From Alentia gelatinosa (Eukaryota; Annelida; Polychaeta; Phyllodocida; Polynoidae): a stretch of DNA of 64,000 bases. Below are positions 8,346-19,009 of the stretch, piece after piece. The stretch lies in contig OX465583.1 in NCBI GenBank assembly GCA_950022655.1, positions 67,879,652 through 67,943,651 on the forward strand. Reading direction: 5' to 3'. Under the pieces are notes generated by a model. That model saw only the letters and a list, made by a program, of their open reading frames with translations, did not search any database and was not told where the DNA came from. The stretch's first letter is position 1. Each line of letters begins with the position of its first letter. The position numbers were made by a program, and so were the translations under genes.

Positions 8346-8765
8346 AAGTCTTTGTACATTCATTAAATGATTAAAGACAATCAGAATATAGTTCGTTATA
8401 GTATGTATCCTTCTCTGACTGGCCCATGAATCAAAGACTTGTCCACTGTGAATAGAATCTCCTGTTTATGGCCCCAAACCCCTCCCTGTAACCCTATAAT
8501 TCCTCCTACCCCTCCCCCTCCCATCCTCTAGTTCCCTGGCGGCCTGTGTTGGCATAGCAATTAAATTTCGCCTGCTCCTGATTGTGACCCCATCAATCAC
8601 CCAGCAGATATCCTGACCAATAGCCAGGAAATCTGTATGTAGAATGTTGGGCGCTAAATACTGGCGTAAAACAGCACCAGAAATCCAACACCATTACCGA
8701 TTGTGCCAGTCCCTGTATCCCAGCGAGGAAGGTAGCCATAGGATGCAGGGACTGGAGCCAGTCTA
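8346..8765 (-). mobile_element. R1 miniature element, copy b
   Basis: This is the reverse complement of R1. The end GCCAGTCTA lies at 8757-8765 and the opposite end is worn (AAGTCTTTGTACATTC). It has a single unexpanded terminal segment where copy a has nine 46-base units. Confidence 0.65.
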
Positions 8766-9134
8766 AGGGGAGGAGAGCTACACTGGGTCATCGACCCGAG
8801 TCGGGCGAACAGGGAAAACTTAAAGCACGCAAATAAAAATAGTTCAAAAGGGGAGGAAAATATAGACAGAGAAATAGGCGAGGAGGGAAAATGGCAGCCA
8901 GAGTGAATGACTAGAAATAGGGACTGGTGGAATGTATGGACACAGACATTATAGGAATCACATATTTCTTAACTCCATACAGATATTTTGTCAAGGCACA
9001 CTTAGCAAACTTGAGATGCCTTAACAGACATGAGTAAAGGCTTAGACCGTATCTACCTGTTTCAATTCGCACCTGCGGTTTATACATCATACGTAATAAA
9101 TACATGCATTTTATCATCCATCGTATACAAAGTC
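8766..9134. other. Unique sequence, no gene seen
   Basis: Neither strand has a recognisable frame. The stretch is AT-rich after 8900. Confidence 0.4.
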
Positions 9135-9262
9135 CCCACTAAAAGTAAATGGACATATGTCTATGATTTTGCACCTTCCCGATATGTCTCCGATATTTGC
9201 TTTTTGTATCTGTCCCAGATCGGTAGGTCTAAATGTCTGTCGTAGTAGGTGGACGCCAGGCC
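9135..9262. mobile_element. Fragment of PIF/Harbinger-like element
   Basis: It matches the right part of the 7183-7462 element, including TGTCTCCGATATTTGC and the end GTAGGTGGACGCCAGGCC. The left part is missing. Confidence 0.6.
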
Positions 9263-9373
9263 TCACTGGCAGGTGAGAAGTGTTGGCCTTTAGAACCACA
9301 TGCTGGTAAATACGCCTGGATCTGTGGATAAACCGTCAAGTATCCAGCTCCACCGATAGTGATTATAAGAGGC

Positions 9374-9677
9374 CTGGGACCTGTTTCAGTAGTCTCGTGA
9401 CATTAGGCCTAGACAGACATCAACAGCGGCACCAACAGTGCAAGCAACGGCGGAAAAAGACTAGCAAATATCAGAAGATCGAAGTAGCAAATCTTCTTCA
9501 TATTTGGAACAATTATAGAATATATGTATCCCCTACTCATGTTAAAGTGTCATTGCTTAATTCCTACGAGAAGTGAGTGAAACTCTGTGTGTCATCGACT
9601 GCAATCTTGTGATCTGTCCGTATGGTGTCACAGATGCCATCTAGATTTGTCACGAAACTACTGAAACAAGTCCCTGG
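9374..9677. mobile_element. R2 miniature element, copy a
   Basis: Inverted ends CTGGGACCTGTTTCAGTAG and CTACTGAAACAAGTCCCTGG enclose about 300 bases without coding capacity. Related ends occur at 25366/26074 and 60411/60717. The CAGGGACCTG-type end resembles hAT ends, but no 8-base duplication was found, so the superfamily stays open. Confidence 0.6.
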
Positions 9678-9729
9678 TAAGCTTCTCAGTGGGATAGTGT
9701 TAGGTTAATGCTAATCACTCTAAATGTGT

Positions 9730-9870
9730 TTATTATTATATCTGTGTGAATGTCTCACTTTTACTGACCAGAAGTACAGATTCCGTTCATAACTATGACG
9801 AAATAGTATTCATACGTCCCTCCGTACCACGTGTCCACTGTCACTCTGGACATAGCGAGTTGTACACGAT
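9730..9870. repeat. R3 interspersed repeat fragment, copy a
   Basis: It matches 30505-30640 through GTGAATGTCTCAC, ACTGACCAG, AGATTCCGTT and ATTCATACGTCCC. The element type is unknown. Confidence 0.5.
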
Positions 9871-9971
9871 GTAAAATAGCATTATTGATTATTCTCTGAA
9901 TAAAAGGCTAACTATATACATACTAACTAGTAAATTGCTCGTTGTATTGCATTGTTCTTTGAAGTCATTAC

Positions 9972-10371
9972 GTCCAATGCGCATCTGCCGATTTCGGAAC
10001 ATTGATGTACCTTTGTCGGTGGCAAAGGAATGGTACTTTGTCTCAGGCGAGGCATCCTAATGGGGTCAGCTCTAGTCTGAAGATGTGGGGCAGCTAGGCA
10101 AGGGTCGGCCAACAATTAATGATTAGTGAAAGCCCAACTTGAGATGTTCTTTTGTCACCAACGAGTTGTCAGTCAATATTCCTAAATTGCTCGCCAAAGG
10201 TTTATCAACATGTTGATAAATCCAGTCGGCAACAACGCAACATTGGGAATACCCCCTTATAGGACGGCCAACAAGGTTTACATAATTTGCCTGCGACAAG
10301 TTCACCGACAACTGTACGATTTTGGAAATAATCGTTCAACCCCAAATTGGGCGATGTGCTTTGGAGTTTAG
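9972..10371. mobile_element. R4 miniature element, copy a
   Basis: It aligns with R4 copies at 35739, 54669, 57253 and 59678. It has ends derived from CCAATGCACATCTACCGAT and the central perfect palindrome TTTATCAACATGTTGATAAA (10201-10220). The ends are worn, and the family has TAA or TTA duplications in better copies. Confidence 0.6.
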
Positions 10372-10800
10372 ACTAGTCATACGATACACCAACAAGGAAC
10401 TGATGGTACATGAGACATGGGGATAGGCCAAAATGATCAAAACTAGTCTATACGAAGGCTGACACAAACGGCCTCTTCAATTGATGTCTTGCAAACAATA
10501 GCGTCGGAACAGACATTCTGTTAAAAAGCACTATGAAGTACTAACTTCCGGAAGCTCGAGATTCGGTGCCTACTCTTTTAGAACGGCTTCCTAATTGACC
10601 TGGAGGATGAAACTGTTATCTTAGACTGAATATCAAATTCACCCAATATTAAATCACCCCGCTATCTAAATTGATCTTTCTTAATAGGTTTCCTTATGTT
10701 CTACTACAGTTTTCAGATCTCGATCCATCATGAGATAAATTAAGTATTTATCTCTATTATGAAGTCAAAGGCGTAGCTGGGAACTGTTACATAGTAGAAT
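10372..10800. other. Unique sequence, no gene seen
   Basis: No repeat match and no coding signal were found. Confidence 0.4.
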
Positions 10801-10995
10801 GCCCACTGTAGTACATAGACTTATATATTACTACCCATGCCGTATATACTGTAAATACGCACCGTTTCTCCATATAACGTAAAAATGTTCTGTACGGGAA
10901 ATACGGAACACTTCCGAAAACGTTTACTGAAATATTTGTAAAGTTAAGCCAAATGAAATTAATGATTTTTCTTAATTTCGGGTATTTAGTGAATA
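10801..10995. repeat. R9 repeat fragment (42-base unit family)
   Basis: It contains one unit of the family, CCCATGCCGTATATACTGTA and neighbouring ATACGCACCGTTT, followed by the GTACGG-containing segment seen at 19550-19620 and 19980-20010. Confidence 0.6.
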
Positions 10996-11040
10996 TAGAA
11001 CGACCCACCGTGCTTGTACACAAGTCACAAAACTCGATTA

Positions 11041-11180
11041 TTATCTCACCCCTGGAATAAATGTCCATAGGCTTAACATTGGGATCTCGTTCTCCATGCC
11101 CCTCCAAGTATTGCAGTCCGTTCTCCATGGTCTATATCCTGTTTGTTGCCCATTCTTTTAGTGTGTACAGGGGTGAGATA
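11041..11180. mobile_element. R10 miniature element, copy a
   Basis: TTATCTCACCCCTGG at the left and CAGGGGTGAGAT at the right form inverted ends. It matches 39610-39750 closely through TCTCCATGCCCC and TTTATATCCTG-type segments. The GGGGTGAGATAA end recurs in several other families here. Confidence 0.6.
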
Positions 11181-11320
11181 GATACAGAAAGCAACTCGTT
11201 TTGGTCCAAGAAGTCATTCTCCAACTCGTTTGAATGCTATGTGATATTCACTCCGCATCAAACTCATGGAGAATGAAGACTTTGACCAAAACTTGTTGGT
11301 TTCTTCTTTATGATTCAGGG

Positions 11321-11367
11321 TTTGTACGGAACTCTGCGTGAACGCCTCATTCCGTACAAACCCTAAA
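11321..11367. other. Perfect-arm hairpin with conserved tip
   Basis: Arms GGGTTTGTACGGAA and TTCCGTACAAACCC enclose a tip reading CTCTGCGTGAACGCCTCA. It is one of about 17 hairpin tips in the window with a GGCG-gap-GCC layout. Confidence 0.7.
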
Positions 11368-11419
11368 TCATCCTCTCGTTTTGTAGCTTGTGCAGCATGG
11401 TCAGGACGTTTTATACAAG

Positions 11420-11972
11420 AACTGCATCAAGAATCGTATAAATACACAATACTCCACGAGTTTGGATGGGCCGCAATCGTCATCGAGGCGAAGCCGAGTG
11501 ATGATTACGGTGTATGCAAACGAGTGAAGTATTGTGGATTTATACGATTCGAGTGCGGTTATAGCTTTATCTAACCCCTTTCACTGATAGGGAAGTTTAA
11601 ATCTCTTGCCTTGTCTTGTCTTCTCATTAAAATCCTAGCCGCTGATTTGTCAATTGCCTATGACGTCATCTCGTATTCACTACGCTGCATGGAGTTGTCC
11701 CATTACACTCACTGCCATATAAGGAATAGAGTAGACCCAGTAGCCAATGACTGCATTCGCAGCAAACCCCGACCTTCACCCTGACCTCCTTACTTGATAT
11801 TTATAGCGCCTTGGGACGCTTCTACAGTCGAGAGTTGACCTAGAATCTAGTGGGCCGCAACCACCCTCCTAGGCCACGGCCGTGGCGTAGTATTGTCACT
11901 TTACCGGGGTGATCATTGAACATTTTTTCTAACGTTATTCCTATGGCTAAACTTGTACCAGGGGTCAGATAA
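11420..11972. mobile_element. R8 composite foldback element, copy a, interrupted by R6
   Basis: The left part is a foldback with arms around AGAATCGTATAAAT and the tip GAGGCGAAGCCGAGTGA (11485-11501). The right part runs from ATCTAACCCCTTTCACTGAT to AACTTGTACCAGGGGT. Copies at 47985-48472 and 48617-48960 have the same two parts. An R6 arm (11690-11880) interrupts this copy. A consensus CRE, TGACGTCA, lies at 11661-11668. Confidence 0.55.
11690..11880. mobile_element. R6 arm inserted in R8
   Basis: It matches both arms of the nested complex at 16205-17690, through CATTCGCAGCAAACCCCGAC and CAGTCGAGAGTTGACC. The uninterrupted R8 copies at 44335 and 48355 pass directly from CACTCCGC to GGCG(T/G)AGTATTG. 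Confidence 0.55.
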
Positions 11973-12026
11973 AGTTTTAAGCGGCTATTCTGAAAGACTG
12001 CAATCTGTATCTATGAATAGGGACTC

Positions 12027-12247
12027 TAGAGCCTGTTTAATAATCTAGAATCGTATATGTAGACCCTTTTCTGTACGCCATAGAGACACGGGGACGACGT
12101 GGGTCATCTTTATTCAACACTTATGGATGACCGTATGGACGGTTAAGACTGTCTTAGCGAACAGACTTAGCTATTATTAAACGATAACTCCAGTACGAGG
12201 TACAGAAAGGGTCTTCATGTACGATCCAAGATTATTAAACGGGCCCC
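12027..12247. mobile_element. R5 miniature element, copy a
   Basis: Inverted ends GCCTGTTTAATAATCTAGAA and ATTATTAAACGGGCCCC continue inward through CGTA(T/C)ATG and GACCC. A full copy is at 52050-52268 and partial copies are at 24170-24274, 45945-46075 and 62881. No transposase was found. Confidence 0.65.
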
Positions 12248-12254
12248 TAAGGCT

Positions 12255-13165
12255 AGAACATGACCATGAATCAGAATTCCTGCATCATAGCCTTGTCAGA
12301 AGCTTGGAAAATCTGGTAGCGTAGAATGTCAGAGTGCCACAGTAAGTTACCGCATCGTCGCTGTGTTGGAAGGTTGACAAATTCTGGGTCGTAGTTAGAC
12401 TTGCTCAAGTCTTGGATTATGAACATTCATTAAATGATTAAAGAAAATCGGAATACAATTCATTATAGCATGTGTCCTTCTCTGACTGGCCCATGAATCA
12501 AAGACTTGTCCACTCTGACCAGAATCTCCTGTTTATGACCCCAAGCCACTCCCTGTAACCATATACCTCCCTCTACCCCTCCCCCTTCCCCTCCTCCAGT
12601 ACCCTGCCTGACTGTGTTGTCCTGTGTTTATTTCGCCTACTCCTGACTATGTCTCGATTGAGATCAAAGTGAGAGGGTATCAATCTCCAAGCAGATATCC
12701 TGACCAGTAGCCAGACCTCTGCTTGGGGAGTGCGGTGCAAAATCGCGCCAGTCTATGCGGCCGTTTATGGATGAGACCAGTCCCTGTGTCACTCAGAAGG
12801 GGTGGAGGGGTAGCATACAGGGACTGAGGCCAGTCTAGGTCGTAGTGTGTCGGTGTTTCGTGGAATGCTTATCATAGTGTGTCGGGAACACAGCGGGTCC
12901 AGGCCTTAAGCCTCTAAAGTACCCTCATGTAGACAGTGCATCTGGCAATTATCATATTACAGTGGTCCGTCTGCTTTTCTGAATTCAAAACATTATAAAG
13001 AATTATAAGCCGGGCACCCACTGACTATCACATGGCTATTAATCAAAATTCCCACACCGTAACCTTGTCAGAATGTTGTAAAATCTAGTGTCATAGACTG
13101 CTAGAGTAAGAAACTAAATTACTGTATCAGTGCTGTGTTGGGATGTTGAAGAATTCTGTTTCGTC
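12255..13165. repeat. Duplicated segment, one copy split by R1
   Basis: 12255-12395 (TCAGAATTCCTGCATCATAG onward) aligns with 13025-13165 (TCAAAATTCCCACACCGTAA onward). The first copy is interrupted by R1 at 12396-12837 and the second is not, which gives an in-window empty site. Confidence 0.6.
12396..12837 (-). mobile_element. R1 miniature element, copy c, with 9-base target duplication
   Basis: TAGACTTG at the left and CCAGTCTA at the right are flanked by GGTCGTAGT at 12387-12395 and 12838-12846. The related uninterrupted sequence near 13153-13163 reads TTTCGTCGT followed by GTGTC, so only one copy of the nine bases is present there. A 9-base duplication suggests a Mutator-type (MULE) or similar transposase. 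The element is 442 bases and non-coding. Confidence 0.7.
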
Positions 13166-13669
13166 GTGTGTCAGAAGGCTTGTCGTAGTGTGTAGGGTCT
13201 CTCAGTGGGTTACCTGCCTTAGAAACAATGCTGGCTCAATTTTGATTGAATTGTTTGAACGAAAACCATCGAAACGGTCTCATATTTTTGTAGTTCCACG
13301 CAGGCAAATAAACTTCCATGATTAAGATGTGTTTATCGTTGTCATGCATAACCCTTGAGGGAAAATCCTAAAAAAATAATAATCTTCCCAGTTTATAGGA
13401 CCTGTTAATTTGTATCGAAATGATAAATCAATCTTGGGCTTTTTTAGCCTTAGCATTTCAATCAGGCGTTAAATGTGTCAATTTCGTGGGTGGATGCAGT
13501 TCCGGTGAGATTGTGAAGTTTGTGGACATTTTCTGGTGTTTTGTCGAGATCTTCTTTGTGCGGTCTCGTGTGATGGACCATGAATCGGCCGTGAATCGGT
13601 CATGAATCGGCCATGAACGGCCATGCAGCCCGCATCCGACAAAAGACATTGGGGCATGAATGACAGTCC
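13166..13669. other. Unique sequence with short tandem near its end
   Basis: No gene was recognised. At about 13574-13622 the units GAATCGGCC(A/G)T and related 11-mers repeat four times. Confidence 0.4.
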
Positions 13670-13895
13670 CACTATCACGATTTGCGCCTCCGACACACTA
13701 CGATATGCTTACGACAAGCGTTCCGATGAAAAAATAACATTTTTGTCGGAAGGAACGCTTTTATCGTGGAAGTGGGTTTTGTATTCCGATTAGTACTACG
13801 ACACACTCCGATAGTGCTACGATAGAAATGCCGTGTCGTAGGCTTTCCGACAAAATCGAACATGTTCGATTTGTCGGAGTGTGTCGGAAGCATTC
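13670..13895. mobile_element. Palindrome-rich miniature element fragment
   Basis: It is dense in CCGACAC and its complement. It includes the palindrome ATCGAACATGTTCGAT (13855-13870) and the flanking arms TCCGACAAA and TTTGTCGGA. It resembles the interior of the TAA-flanked element at 16738-17654. Confidence 0.5.
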
Positions 13896-13899
13896 TCTA

Positions 13900-14225
13900 T
13901 AATGTGTAGGCTATGTACCCCTCCCCCTCGTTGATTTTCGGCAGGCAAAATAGCAATTGCCCTGGGAGTATCCCTAGACAATTGAATATATATACATTAG
14001 ATCTCCATATTTATATAGAGATGTATATTTATGAGCTTTTATTTGTCATATCTCGTTTATTTTTTATATTTTCAATGGTATTTTGCACATATTTAGGAAC
14101 AAATCCACAAGAAAGGCCTGACATATTGAAATTATTTCATTTTTAGATCTCATTGAATAATTTTTATTCTTTGAGTAAAATTCATTAACAAATATTATTG
14201 ATTGTTTGGCTGAGATTTGCATTGG
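13900..14225. other. AT-rich unique sequence
   Basis: A short open frame at 13913-14146 has no recognisable domain. I see no gene. Confidence 0.4.
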
Positions 14226-14600
14226 CACACCTCTTAAATCGTAGCGTGTGTCGGTATCGTGGTCTTCTTTTTATTGCCGCTAAACCTGTTCCGACACACT
14301 GCGACACACTCCGACAGAGCCCTCCCGATAGCTCTACGATTGGAAAATTTGTTGTCGTAGCAGGATCGTAGAAATTTTCGTGGTGTGTCGGGATGGTGGG
14401 AGCCCGGTTTAGGCCCGGCGTGCACCTACTACGATAGGAATTTAGACCTACCGATATGGCTCCGATACAAAAGTAAATATCGCAGACTTGTCGGAAAGGT
14501 GAAAGATCGTAGACAAATGTCTAGACATGCCAATTCACCACGCATCGTAAGGGGTTGACTGGTTAAAAAGGTGATCATGCTCCCGATATGCCCCACGATA
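14226..14600. mobile_element. Two abutting PIF/Harbinger-like fragments
   Basis: 14226-14410 is CGACAC-rich with GTGTGTCGG ends. From 14412, GGCCCGGCGTGCACCTACTA starts the left part of the 22096-22374 type and runs through TTAGACCTACCGATATG. Confidence 0.5.
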
Positions 14601-14759
14601 TTACCAGGGCAGAAGTGCATATCTTGAGATGTTATATTCATTTCTAGATACGTTGTAATTCAGACAAAATACCGCATTGATAATGTTTACCAGGATATAT
14701 AGAACAATAATGCACTTTTTCATGCCCTAAAAGCTCTGTTCCAAGTCAAACTACGAAAA

Positions 14760-15305
14760 TATTGATTTGAGACACTGAAACCTAATAACAAATCACCAAA
14801 TTAATAGGGCTTACGATCATATGGTATTTTCTATTAATTTCCAAATTTTCATAATTTTCTGATCAGTATCCTACACGTGAGAGCGATTTTCCCGCAGAAT
14901 ACAATGCGATGCTCTCAATTAGGCACCGCCATTTAAACATGTTTAAATGTCGTAGAGACCCTATGATACGGGTTTTGCATCGGAGCGAAATCGTAGACCC
15001 CCATTTTGTATCGGTGCCTAATCATAGAGACGTGTTCAACTGCCCCAATATTAGTTGACCTTCCGACGCGACCTTTATTTTTATTAGGAGGTCCATCGTA
15101 GACCATATCGATCTCATAGTAGTTGGACACCAGGCCTTAGAACGTGTGAATTTGAGACACTTAATCCTAATCAAGAATCACCAAATTTACAGGGCATATG
15201 GGCATATCTATCGTCTATCTTTTTCCAATATATCATAATTTTCTGTTTCGTACCTCACTCGTGAGGCTGATCTTCCAACCAGAATAATCTGCGATGCTCC
15301 GATGG
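14760..15305. repeat. Diverged 150-base direct duplication flanking an element fragment
   Basis: 14760-14920 and 15142-15305 share AATCACCAAATT, CATAATTTTCTG and GCGATGCTC. Between them, 14930-15130 is the right part of a PIF/Harbinger-like element ending in GGACACCAGGCC, with the AAACATGTTT core at 14935-14944. Confidence 0.5.
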
Positions 15306-15589
15306 AGGCCGTTGAATAAACTACGAACGACAAAAAGGTATCTTAGGATTGTCTTTGGGTCATAGGGTTGTATAAAATAATGTGCTGTGAGCATCAGATA
15401 AATTGAGTAACCTAAAGGTCTTATAAGGTGATATACACAAATACTTTCATTTATAGAATATCTTCTCTTTTGTCATACAACACTGAATGGAAAACATCGT
15501 CCAATATCTCGGTTATCGTTGGAGTTATCGTATCGTTCAGATCAGCACCAGAAACGAACGAATTTTATTCAACAGCCCCCTGATTGGTC
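15306..15589. other. AT-rich unique sequence
   Basis: No gene or repeat was recognised. Confidence 0.35.
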
Positions 15590-15812
15590 ACCGCCTCTCA
15601 ACATGTTGAAATGTCGTATGGACCCTTGGACATAGCTTTTACATTGGAATCAAATCGTAGATTCCCATTTTTAATCGGAGCCCTATCGCAGAGACGTGGT
15701 CAACTGCCCCAATGAAAGGTCACCTTCCGACGCGATTTTCATTTTTTAATCGGGAAGTGTATCGTAAAACATCCCGGAGTGTCTCGGGAGCTCAGTGGAC
15801 GCCGGCCCTAAC
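15590..15812. mobile_element. PIF/Harbinger-like element, right part
   Basis: It runs from TCAACATGTTGA (15598-15609) to GTGGACGCCGGCCC at the right end. It matches 14930-15130 and the right half of 22096-22374 (GTGGTCAACTGCCCC). Confidence 0.6.
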
Positions 15813-16204
15813 AATCCACAGCTGTAGAGATTCCCGCCAAATTGTGATGTTTGCAGGCACGGACTCACGGAAGTTCTCCTTTATGATTGGCTCAAAGACG
15901 CGGTCGTCCTTGCGATGAGAAATTTTAATCAGAATCCAATCAGGATACAAATAACGACCTCAGCAGGCCCTGACATGGGAATTCCACCTCTGTGTTTCAT
16001 CTTACAGAGCATACTATAGGAAAACTGGCCCCCGGTGATCAGAGGTGAAAGTTACATGGTAAGGGTTTGAGTAATCCTTCCGATTTTTGCTTTTACTTCT
16101 TTTCTCCTTTCTTATGTACTTTTAAATATGGACAAATTCGGCGATTTCCTTACCACCGATCAAACACGAAGCCGTGGCCAATGACTGCACATCGGTGTCT
16201 GAAA
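15813..16204. other. Unique sequence, no gene seen
   Basis: No coding or repeat signal was recognised. Confidence 0.4.
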
Positions 16205-17915
16205 ATCAGTGAGGAGAGGGTGGTTGTGGCCCCTAAGATTTGAGGTCAACTCTCGACTGCAGAGCCGTCCCAAGGCGCGATAAAAATATTATGTAAGGAC
16301 ATCAGGGTGAAGGTCGGGGGTTTGCTGCGAATGCAGTCACTGGCTACTCGGTTTACTGTATTCCTTATATGGAATTAAGGTAATGGGACAACTCCATGGT
16401 GGAGGATGCTGGCTATTCTAACATTTTACACCTCCTGATGACTTTCAGCAGTAAAAAGCTAGAAATCGTCTAATGTAAATGCTAAGCGCATGGCGGCTGC
16501 AGATTGTCTGATCACATCAGATTATACAATTTGATACGACCTAACAACTATTGGACACGCTATTACACCTCCACCATGGAGGTGTCCCATTACACTAATT
16601 CCATATAAGGGATAAAGTAGACCGAGTAGCCAATGACTGCATTCGCAGCAAACCCCGACCTTCACCCTGACCTCCTTACATAATATTTTCTCGCGCCTTG
16701 GGACGGCTCTTCAGTCGAGAGTTGACCCACACCCTAAGGCCCCGCACCCACTAGTTACGACACGCTCCGACAAGCGTTCCGACACAATCCGACACAGAAT
16801 TTCTCTGTCGTAGCGCAATCGTAGCACTCTTGTCGGAGCATATCGTAGCGTGTCGGAGCATGTCGGAACGTGTCGTAACGGTTTTTGGCGGGAAAAAAAG
16901 GAAACCACAGAACCGACATGGGCTACAACACAGGCTACAACAGGATACAGTTTTTCTCAATTCTTTCAAAAATGATGAGAGTAACCTATGATTTTTAAAA
17001 CCTTAATATGGAGTATTATACATATACTATAGTCTGGTAAAGTTTTAAGAAGGTGGCATGGATTTTACTAAATGAAATTGAACTTTTTAGAATTCTTATA
17101 TATTCTATTAACAAATATTTTAAAACTCCTGGGTTACTGAAAGGGTACATCGTGATTAATATGTAACCGAAATTTTGTCGAAATTTTCAAAGTATTAACG
17201 GAGATATAGAGGAAAATACAAATGCCCATTGACTTACCATTGCTTCCATAGGCGCCAATGTTATAACGTCGTGACTGTGTCGGAACGCTGTCGTAACCCT
17301 TGTCGGAAGCCTGCCTCCACTACCGATGAACGCTACGATAGCGTTCCGACACGTTCCGACACGCCCCGACACGTTCCGACAAGGGCGCCGTGTCGTAGGC
17401 CTTGCGACACGCTTCCGACATTTCGAACATGTTGGAAATGTCGGAAGCGTGTCGCAAGGCCTACGACAAAGCACCCGTGTCGGAAGCCATGTCGGGGCGT
17501 GTCGGGGAGTGTCGGAACGCTTGTCGGAAGCCGGCCTCCACTACTACGATAATTTACACGCTTCCGACACAACGTTCGAATTTATGTCGGAAGCGTGTCG
17601 GAAGGGCTATCGGGGCGTGTCGGAAGCGAAATCGTAGTAAGTGGGTGCGGGGCCTAATGGGCCGCAACCACCCTCCCAGCGACTTTTTTTATATTTGTTT
17701 AAAAACATTTTTATTTATACTGGAGTTTATCTACTAGGATTTGAAACAATCCTATCTTCGGTAGGCTCCAGCATTCTGTAAAAACCTAGTCGTCAGTGTA
17801 AACACTGAGGTTGACGCCTTTAGTAGTGGACATTGCCACCGCTTGAGGACTACTGGCTTGACAATCTACAGTCGTCACATATCTAGTCATCTTATGTAAA
17901 CGCCGGGTAATGCTT
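16205..17915. mobile_element. Nested complex of R6 arms and R7 halves
   Basis: 16205-16425 and 16565-16734 plus 17658-17690 are inverted arms of R6 (GTCAACTCTCGACTGCAGAG against its complement). Between and outside them lie the two halves of R7: 16428-16562 (CTTTCAGCAGTAAAA) and 17760-17912 (ACTACTGGCTTGAC). R7 is intact at 36617-36990. A 917-base TAA-flanked element sits inside the right R6 arm. Confidence 0.55.
16738..17654. mobile_element. PIF/Harbinger-like non-autonomous element, 917 bases
   Basis: Inverted ends GGCCCCGCACCCACT and AGTGGGTGCGGGGCC are flanked by TAA at 16735-16737 and 17655-17657. Other R6 copies read straight through this point, for example near 11848. The interior is a lattice of CCGACAC and GTGTCGG words around a TTCGAACATGTTGGAA core (17423-17438). 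About 16930-17150 resembles the TTAA element family, a second-level insertion. Open frames inside are palindrome by-products rich in Cys and Arg. Confidence 0.65.
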
Positions 17916-18278
17916 GTTACGAGCTCACGTGGGTATGATCCAAGATGGCGCCTGACGTTATCGCCCCAGGATCCTTCTCTCGTCCAATTACCTCTATCTG
18001 AGATTCCGGAGCACCACTTACCGGTCCGCCATCTTAATTGTGCCGGGGTATGCCTCGTAGTGATTGCCTTTTAATAGGTCATTGGTTTGGGCGTAGACCT
18101 TAGTTGGCGATAGTTTACAAAATTATGGTAACCTTAAAGGCTATTATTATTACAGGCCAAATCATGTTGCTCAGAGATTAAGCAGAACATTTGGTGTCAG
18201 GGTCATTGGTACCATTTGCAGGATGTGATGGAGATATTTATATTAGTGGTAATATAGAAATATCTAGATCTTCATGTT
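17916..18278. other. Unique sequence, no gene seen
   Basis: It contains CAAGATGGCGCC near 17940, a common promoter-type word, but nothing else supports a promoter. Confidence 0.35.
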
Positions 18279-18668
18279 TGAGGCATATCCTACCTGGTGA
18301 TTTTTTAGATATTGTCAATTATTAGTCGAAACTGGTTCCTTGTGATCTATTCTTATTCCAAATGAGGAAATATTTGTTTTATCCAGTTTTTCCGGTCTTA
18401 ATCGGTAAGACAGGCCAATTTACATTCAATTGATGTTCATTGAAAATGTACTGAAAAATATGGTTTTCTTCAATTCCCTCAAAATCAACCACGGTGACCC
18501 ATGGATTTTAACACTTTAATGTGTAGTACTATGCACCAGCTATATCCTGTTAAATATAAATATTAAGTTAAACATTTGTTCTATGAGACTTGAAGATCAT
18601 CATATTCAATTCCCTTGAAATTGACAATAGGTTTCAATTTTCAAGACAAATTGTCCGATATGCCTTTA
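18279..18668. mobile_element. TTAA-type miniature element, degenerate copy
   Basis: It runs from AGGCATATCCTACC to TTGTCCGATATGCCTTTA and matches 61227-61727 and the halves around the retrotransposon. The flanking TTAA is lost. Confidence 0.55.
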
Positions 18669-19009
18669 GCAACGTTTATATATCTTCCTTAATTGCCTTA
18701 ATCTCCAGGCAGCGATGTACAATGCTGCACACATTCTATTTATCAGTGGTCTAACTTTCAGCGCTTTAAATAGATTCTCATTAAAACGTTACGCCTTTAT
18801 ATTTCACCCATTGACACCCAATGAAGTACACTGTAGCTTATACATGTCACTTTGAATACAAATGGCATACACGTTTTGCTGAAGGTACAAGCTGACACAC
18901 CTCCCCCACAACATTCAAGAATGTATACCGAAACATCTCCATTTGGCAAGCTCCAGCCGCGAGGCACCGAATGCATATATCTACTCCTTCAATTCTATAC
19001 TATCCCTTA
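18669..19009. other. Unique sequence, no gene seen
   Basis: A short frame at 18852 lacks any recognisable domain. Confidence 0.35.

Noticed and set aside
17930..17955. Promoter word CAAGATGGCGCC
   Set aside because: A single short match without a transcript start, exon or other element is not enough.
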